The position numbers and the translations under genes are program-made. Source: Rufibacter sp. LB8 (GTDB lineage: Bacteria; Bacteroidota; Bacteroidia; Cytophagales; Hymenobacteraceae). Taken from it: a stretch of DNA of 64,000 bases. The notes beneath the pieces are model-generated. The model worked only from the letters and a program-made list of their open reading frames with translations, had not been told where the DNA came from and made no database searches. Where the stretch lies: assembly GCF_014876185.1 (NCBI RefSeq), contig NZ_JADALJ010000001.1, positions 4,093,001 to 4,157,000 on the forward strand, written 5' to 3'. Below are positions 62,616 through 64,000 of this stretch, piece after piece; the stretch's first letter is position 1, and each line of letters starts with the position of its first letter.

Positions 62616-63728
62616 ATGAAGTCTCAAACAACTACAGATGCAGTTTTGGTTTTGGAAGACGGCACCGTCTTTCATGGTAAAAGTCTTGGCAACATAGGAA
62701 CTACCGGTGGGGAGCTCTGCTTCAACACAGGTATGACGGGGTACCAGGAGATTTTTACGGATCCTTCTTACTATGGCCAAATTGTGATTACCACGGTTTC
62801 ACACGTGGGCAATTACGGCGTACAGGTGGAGGAAGTGGAATCTGATGCCGTGCAGATCAAAGGATTGGTGTGCAAAGAGTTCTCGCAGCATTTTTCCCGG
62901 AAGACCGCTGAAGGCTCACTGCAGCAGTACTTTGAAAAAGCCGGCATAGTGGGTATTTGTGAGATTGACACTCGGGAGTTGGTGCGCTACATCAGAGACA
63001 AAGGTGCCATGAACGCCATTATCTCCTCTGAGAGCACAGATCTTGACGCTTTGAAAGAGCAAGTGAAGCAAGTACCCTCCATGAATGGGTTGGAGCTTTC
63101 TTCCAAAGTTTCTACGAAGGCGCTATATGATTTGTCGGTGACCGAGACACGCTTTAAAGTAGCGGTGCTGGATCTGGGCGTGAAACGGAACATCTTGAAT
63201 AACCTGACCAGCCGTGGCTGTGAATGCCGCGTGTTCCCATATGGTACTACTTTTGAAGAAATGGAGACTTGGGGGCCTGATGGGTACTTCATCTCCAATG
63301 GTCCGGGTGACCCCGCCGTGACCACTGAAGCGGTGAGAAGCGTTGAGCAGATACTTGCCGTGGAGAAACCTATGTTCGGGATTTGTATGGGGCACCAGAT
63401 TTTAGCCCAGGCCAATGGTATTCCTACTTATAAAATGCACAACGGCCACCGCGGGCTCAACCACCCAGTGAAGAACCTGATTACGGGCCGCAGTGAGATT
63501 ACCTCACAGAACCACGGGTTTGCAGTGGATGCCGAGGCTGTCAAGAATAATTCCAACGTTGAGATCACGCACATTAACCTCAATGACAACACCATTGAGG
63601 GCATCAGAATCAAGAACAAACCCGCTTTCTCGGTGCAGTACCACCCGGAGTCCTCACCGGGGCCACATGACTCAGAGTATCTCTTTGACTTGTTTGTGGA
63701 GATGCTGGAAAAGGAAAAGAATTCATAA
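62616..63728 (+). CDS. carA: Carbamoyl-phosphate synthase small subunit
   Basis: The 370-residue subunit releases ammonia from glutamine for carbamoyl phosphate, used in arginine and pyrimidine synthesis. The N-terminal domain has GYQEIFTDPSYYGQIV, and the class I glutamine amidotransferase domain has Cys257 in FGICMGHQ and the pair His343 and Glu345 in YHPESSPGPHD. All catalytic residues are present. carB is not in the window. eno follows after 15 bases. Confidence 0.97.
   Translation: MKSQTTTDAVLVLEDGTVFHGKSLGNIGTTGGELCFNTGMTGYQEIFTDPSYYGQIVITTVSHVGNYGVQVEEVESDAVQIKGLVCKEFSQHFSRKTAEGSLQQYFEKAGIVGICEIDTRELVRYIRDKGAMNAIISSESTDLDALKEQVKQVPSMNGLELSSKVSTKALYDLSVTETRFKVAVLDLGVKRNILNNLTSRGCECRVFPYGTTFEEMETWGPDGYFISNGPGDPAVTTEAVRSVEQILAVEKPMFGICMGHQILAQANGIPTYKMHNGHRGLNHPVKNLITGRSEITSQNHGFAVDAEAVKNNSNVEITHINLNDNTIEGIRIKNKPAFSVQYHPESSPGPHDSEYLFDLFVEMLEKEKNS

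Positions 63729-64000
<272 letters not shown>

Overview
The window looks like a chromosomal segment of a Bacteroidota bacterium of the order Cytophagales, most likely family Hymenobacteraceae (Rufibacter or Nibribacter type; this placement is inference). The signs are: promoters of the form TTG, about 20 bases, then TAnnTTTG; genes mostly without Shine-Dalgarno sites; many lipoproteins with SC or AC lipoboxes; an ECF sigma factor with a short anti-sigma; a DUF3467 gene directly after rpoC; and DUF4919 paralogs. No phage, plasmid, CRISPR or rRNA genes are present.

Positions 1-31300 are accessory and housekeeping mix. 1-441 holds no convincing gene but a MITE-like element and two GAGAC palindromes. 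442-2891 is a small copper-handling group: two 16-cysteine Csp-type four-helix-bundle proteins and an AraC regulator carrying an N-terminal heavy-metal (CxxC) domain. 2978-6236 encodes small lipoproteins, a thioredoxin-fold protein with a membrane partner, and two divergently transcribed, very hydrophilic low-complexity proteins. 6336-9709 is a vitamin B12 uptake unit: a promoter, a cobalamin riboswitch, a BtuB-like TonB-dependent transporter and a BtuG-like beta-propeller lipoprotein. 9880-15630 has two DUF4919 paralogs, a small lipoprotein, 3-methyladenine DNA glycosylase, a THUMP-like methyltransferase and S-adenosylhomocysteinase. 15834-23650 is a surface-polysaccharide locus with five glycosyltransferases, a sugar aminotransferase plus acetyltransferase pair, a decayed methyltransferase pseudogene and a complete 787-bp IS1-family insertion with 8-bp target duplications. 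23869-30782 carries an ECF sigma/anti-sigma pair, gmk, nadD, frr, pyrH, a biotin carrier protein and an M1 aminopeptidase lipoprotein.

Positions 30898-62537 form a nearly continuous transcription and translation superlocus, all on the plus strand: tRNA-Tyr, tRNA-Gly, tRNA-Thr, tuf, tRNA-Trp, secE, nusG, rplK, rplA, rplJ, rplL, rpoB, rpoC, DUF3467, rpsL, rpsG, fusA, rpsJ, then the S10, spc and alpha groups through rplQ, with secY, map, infA and rpmJ in the usual places. rpmD and rpmJ are short genes that are easy to miss. carA and the start of eno close the window.

A family of about 40-bp near-perfect palindromes (consensus arms CCGTTTTnGGGCTCATTTC and its complement) occurs 16 times between genes, often directly beside an intrinsic terminator. 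It is dense in the accessory half and nearly absent from the ribosomal operons. This repeat family, its composite double-hairpin loci, the metal-domain AraC regulator and the pseudogene and IS scars in the polysaccharide operon are the most interesting features. I did not find a clearly new multi-gene defence or metabolic system.
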